In this document: positions 4,584-6,191 of the stretch, piece by piece
How positions within the stretch are numbered: position 1 is the first letter of the stretch
Layout of the letters: each line of letters begins with the position of its first letter
NCBI GenBank assembly: GCA_902782955.1
Contig: CACZPD010000213.1
Coordinates: forward strand, 1-6,191
DNA: 6,191 nt
Direction of reading: 5' to 3'
DNA from: an uncultured Erysipelotrichaceae bacterium
Lineage (GTDB): Bacteria; Bacillota_I; Bacilli_A; Erysipelotrichales; Erysipelotrichaceae
Program-made: the position numbers and the translations under genes
The notes under the pieces: model-generated
Told to the model about the DNA's origin: nothing
Databases searched by the model: none
Seen by the model: only the letters and a program-made list of their open reading frames with translations

Positions 4584-5434
4584 CAGGAACAATTGTATAC
4601 GGAAGTGAACTGTCCCTTGAAAGAAAGGGTATCTTAAAGGAAAAAGTAGAAGCACTGGTCAGTACGGGAAAACGGATCCCATGCCTGGCGGTCATTCTCG
4701 TCGGCAACAACCCGGCTTCCTTATCGTACGTAAAAGGCAAGGAAAAAGGATGTGCACAGGTCGGCATGACGAGCAGGTTCTTTCATCTGGAAGAAGATGC
4801 TTCCCAGGAAGAACTGGAAAAGGTCATCATCCAGTGCAATGAAGATCCGGAAATAGACGGTATCCTCGTGCAGCTGCCGCTGCCGAAAGGTCTGGATGAA
4901 AAGAAAGCGATCGATACCATTTCACCGGATAAGGATGTGGACGGCCTGCACAGGATCAATGTAGGCAGGATGTATCTGAAGGAGAAGGGATTCATTCCAT
5001 GCACACCGAAGGGCATCATGGCGCTGCTGGAAAAGATGGGCTGTGAGATCGACGGGAAGCGCGCTGCCGTGGTCGGCAGGAGCCGTCTGGTCGGTGAACC
5101 GGTCGCCAAGCTTCTGCAGGATAAGAACGCGACAGTGACGATCTGTCATTCACATACAAAGGATCTTCCGGCTGTATGCCGCGAAGCGGATATCCTCATT
5201 GCGGCCATCGGCAGGGCAAAAATGATCGATCATACGTATGTGAAGGAAGGCGCCTATGTGGTTGATGTAGGCATCAACCGTGATGAAACGGGACATCTTG
5301 TCGGAGATGTGGATTTTGATGATGTCAGGGAACATACCACAGCGATCACGCCTGTCCCGAAAGGCGTAGGGCCGATGACCATCTGCATGCTGCTGGAGAA
5401 TACATTTCAGGCTTATGAGGACAAGATGAAATGA
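4580..5434 (+). CDS. folD: Bifunctional methylene-THF dehydrogenase/cyclohydrolase
   Basis: This cytoplasmic enzyme oxidises 5,10-methylene-THF with NADP and hydrolyses methenyl-THF to 10-formyl-THF, feeding purine and formyl-Met synthesis. The start chosen is the ATG in the ATGA overlap with dtd. AAGGAG at 4563-4568 is 11 nt upstream, and a GTG at 4571 is only 2 nt from it and so is rejected. The resulting 284 residues match the family length. Catalytic Y50 and K54 (SYVKGKEKG), Q98 (VQLPLP) and D121 (DKDVDG) fall at the same numbers as in E. coli FolD. The NADP loop is GRSRLVGEP (166-174). One oddity is PVPKGVGPMT (258-267), with Lys261 where Gly is usual (PVPGGVGPMT). It is translationally coupled to dtd and to the next gene. 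Confidence 0.97.
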   Translation: MTGTIVYGSELSLERKGILKEKVEALVSTGKRIPCLAVILVGNNPASLSYVKGKEKGCAQVGMTSRFFHLEEDASQEELEKVIIQCNEDPEIDGILVQLPLPKGLDEKKAIDTISPDKDVDGLHRINVGRMYLKEKGFIPCTPKGIMALLEKMGCEIDGKRAAVVGRSRLVGEPVAKLLQDKNATVTICHSHTKDLPAVCREADILIAAIGRAKMIDHTYVKEGAYVVDVGINRDETGHLVGDVDFDDVREHTTAITPVPKGVGPMTICMLLENTFQAYEDKMK

Positions 5435-5646
5435 CAGAAAAAGTTTACGGACTGAATGATATTGTCGAAATGAAAAAAGAACATCCGTGCCATAAATCCA
5501 AGTACTGGACAGTAACCAGGATCGGTGCGGACATCAAGATCAAATGTCAGGGATGCGGTGCCATCATCATGTTCCCGCGTCATGAATTTGAAAGAAAGCT
5601 GAAGCGTGTCATAGAACACACTGCTTCAGACAGTGAGGTAAAATAA
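5431..5646 (+). CDS. DUF951 family protein
   Basis: This is a 71-residue protein of the DUF951 family (B. subtilis YyzM group), typical of Firmicutes and often found beside ychF. It shows the family pattern: GLNDIVEMKKEHPC (7-20), GADIKIKCQGCG (32-43) with the CxxC pair Cys39/Cys42, and a basic end (FERKLKRVIEH). Cys20 with the CxxC could bind a metal, and the small basic beta-rich protein may bind nucleic acid. Both are inference, as no function is established that I know of. It overlaps folD by ATGA, with GAGGA at 5417-5421, 9 nt upstream. Its TAA is followed at once by the ychF ATG. Confidence 0.92.
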   Translation: MTEKVYGLNDIVEMKKEHPCHKSKYWTVTRIGADIKIKCQGCGAIIMFPRHEFERKLKRVIEHTASDSEVK

Positions 5647-6191
5647 ATGGCTTTAACTGCAGGAATCGTCGGACTTCCGAATGTCGGCAAGTCCACATTA
5701 TTCAACGCGATTACAAACAGCGGCGTGCTTGCGGAAAACTATCCTTTTGCGACCATCCAGCCGAATGTCGGTGTTGTGGAAGTTCCCGATGTGAGGATGG
5801 AGGAGATCGTCAAGCTGTTTCATCCGAAGAGAACGATCTATACGACTTTCGAGTTTACAGATATCGCCGGACTGGTCAAGGGCGCTTCCAAAGGAGAAGG
5901 TCTGGGCAACCAGTTTCTGAGCAATATCCGCCAGACAGACGCGATCTGCCATGTCGTACGCTGTTTCGATGATCCCAATATCACACATGTAGAAGGTACC
6001 GTGGATCCTGTCCGTGATATCGAAGAGATCAATCTCGAATTATCCATCGCTGATCTGGAAACAGTGGAAAACCGGATCGCAAAGGTGGAAAGAAAAGCGA
6101 AGACAAAGGAAAAAGGCGCCCAGGAAGAATATGAGACACTGCTGAAACTGAAGACTGCATGTGAAGCAGGAACACCTGTCCGCACACTGGA
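5647..6191 (+). CDS. ychF: Obg-like ATPase YchF/OLA1 (3' end outside window)
   Basis: This is a P-loop NTPase of the Obg family that prefers ATP, associates with ribosomes and is linked to stress and redox responses. The window holds the first 181 residues of about 365. The P-loop is GLPNVGKST (9-17), followed by the switch region [12 protein letters not shown] (about 31-42) and the G3 motif [10 protein letters not shown] (72-81), with GEGLGNQFL after it. From about residue 135 a charged helical stretch ([10 protein letters not shown] onward, rich in K and E) begins the family's coiled-coil insertion. The NxxE-type specificity motif would lie past the cut. The ATG directly follows the DUF951 stop, with GAGGT at 5635-5639, 7 nt upstream. 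It is the last visible gene of the dtd operon. Confidence 0.97.
   Translation, partial: MALTAGIVGLPNVGKSTLFNAITNSGVLAENYPFATIQPNVGVVEVPDVRMEEIVKLFHPKRTIYTTFEFTDIAGLVKGASKGEGLGNQFLSNIRQTDAICHVVRCFDDPNITHVEGTVDPVRDIEEINLELSIADLETVENRIAKVERKAKTKEKGAQEEYETLLKLKTACEAGTPVRTL

Overview
The window reads as a mid-GC chromosomal segment from a Gram-positive bacterium of the Firmicutes (Bacillota). The grounds are strong AGGAGG-type ribosome binding sites, compact simple terminators, a small DUF951 gene directly upstream of ychF, and a secreted CHAP-domain wall hydrolase. Something near the Erysipelotrichia is a guess from overall feel; the sequence alone does not fix the genus. There are no insertion sequences, phage genes, CRISPR arrays, tRNAs or rRNAs. 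One gene is cut at each end.

Left block (1-2300, + strand): a P1B-2 type Zn/Cd/Pb efflux ATPase with a His/Cys-rich metal-binding N-terminus, whose start lies outside the window. It is followed by a 33-residue single-pass membrane protein with its own extended -10 promoter and a strong ribosome binding site. A terminator hairpin closes the block.

Middle block (2301-4014): a short flavodoxin-like protein on the + strand with a long structured leader, and a secreted CHAP-domain protein on the - strand. The two converge on back-to-back terminators. Their promoters share a striking layout. Each has a tandem TGTGA(A/T) box with 11-bp period (TGTGAA-N5-TGTGA[A/T]), then exactly 13 bp, a -35, 18 bp, and a -10. 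The box resembles the WalR/PhoP class of OmpR-family response-regulator sites, and a CHAP wall hydrolase is a classic WalR-type target.

Right block (4128-6191, + strand): a tightly coupled housekeeping operon of dtd (D-aminoacyl-tRNA deacylase), folD (methylene-THF dehydrogenase/cyclohydrolase), a DUF951 protein and ychF (Obg-like ATPase, cut by the window end). The first two junctions are ATGA overlaps and the third has no gap. The dtd start codon sits 7 nt after an extended -10, so its mRNA is probably leaderless. The divergent CHAP gene shows the same spacing.

The most interesting signals are in the non-coding DNA: the matched promoter pair, a promoter whose -35 lies inside a terminator arm, the probable leaderless starts, and an attenuator-like leader before the flavodoxin gene. 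No wholly new system can be claimed from the sequence alone.
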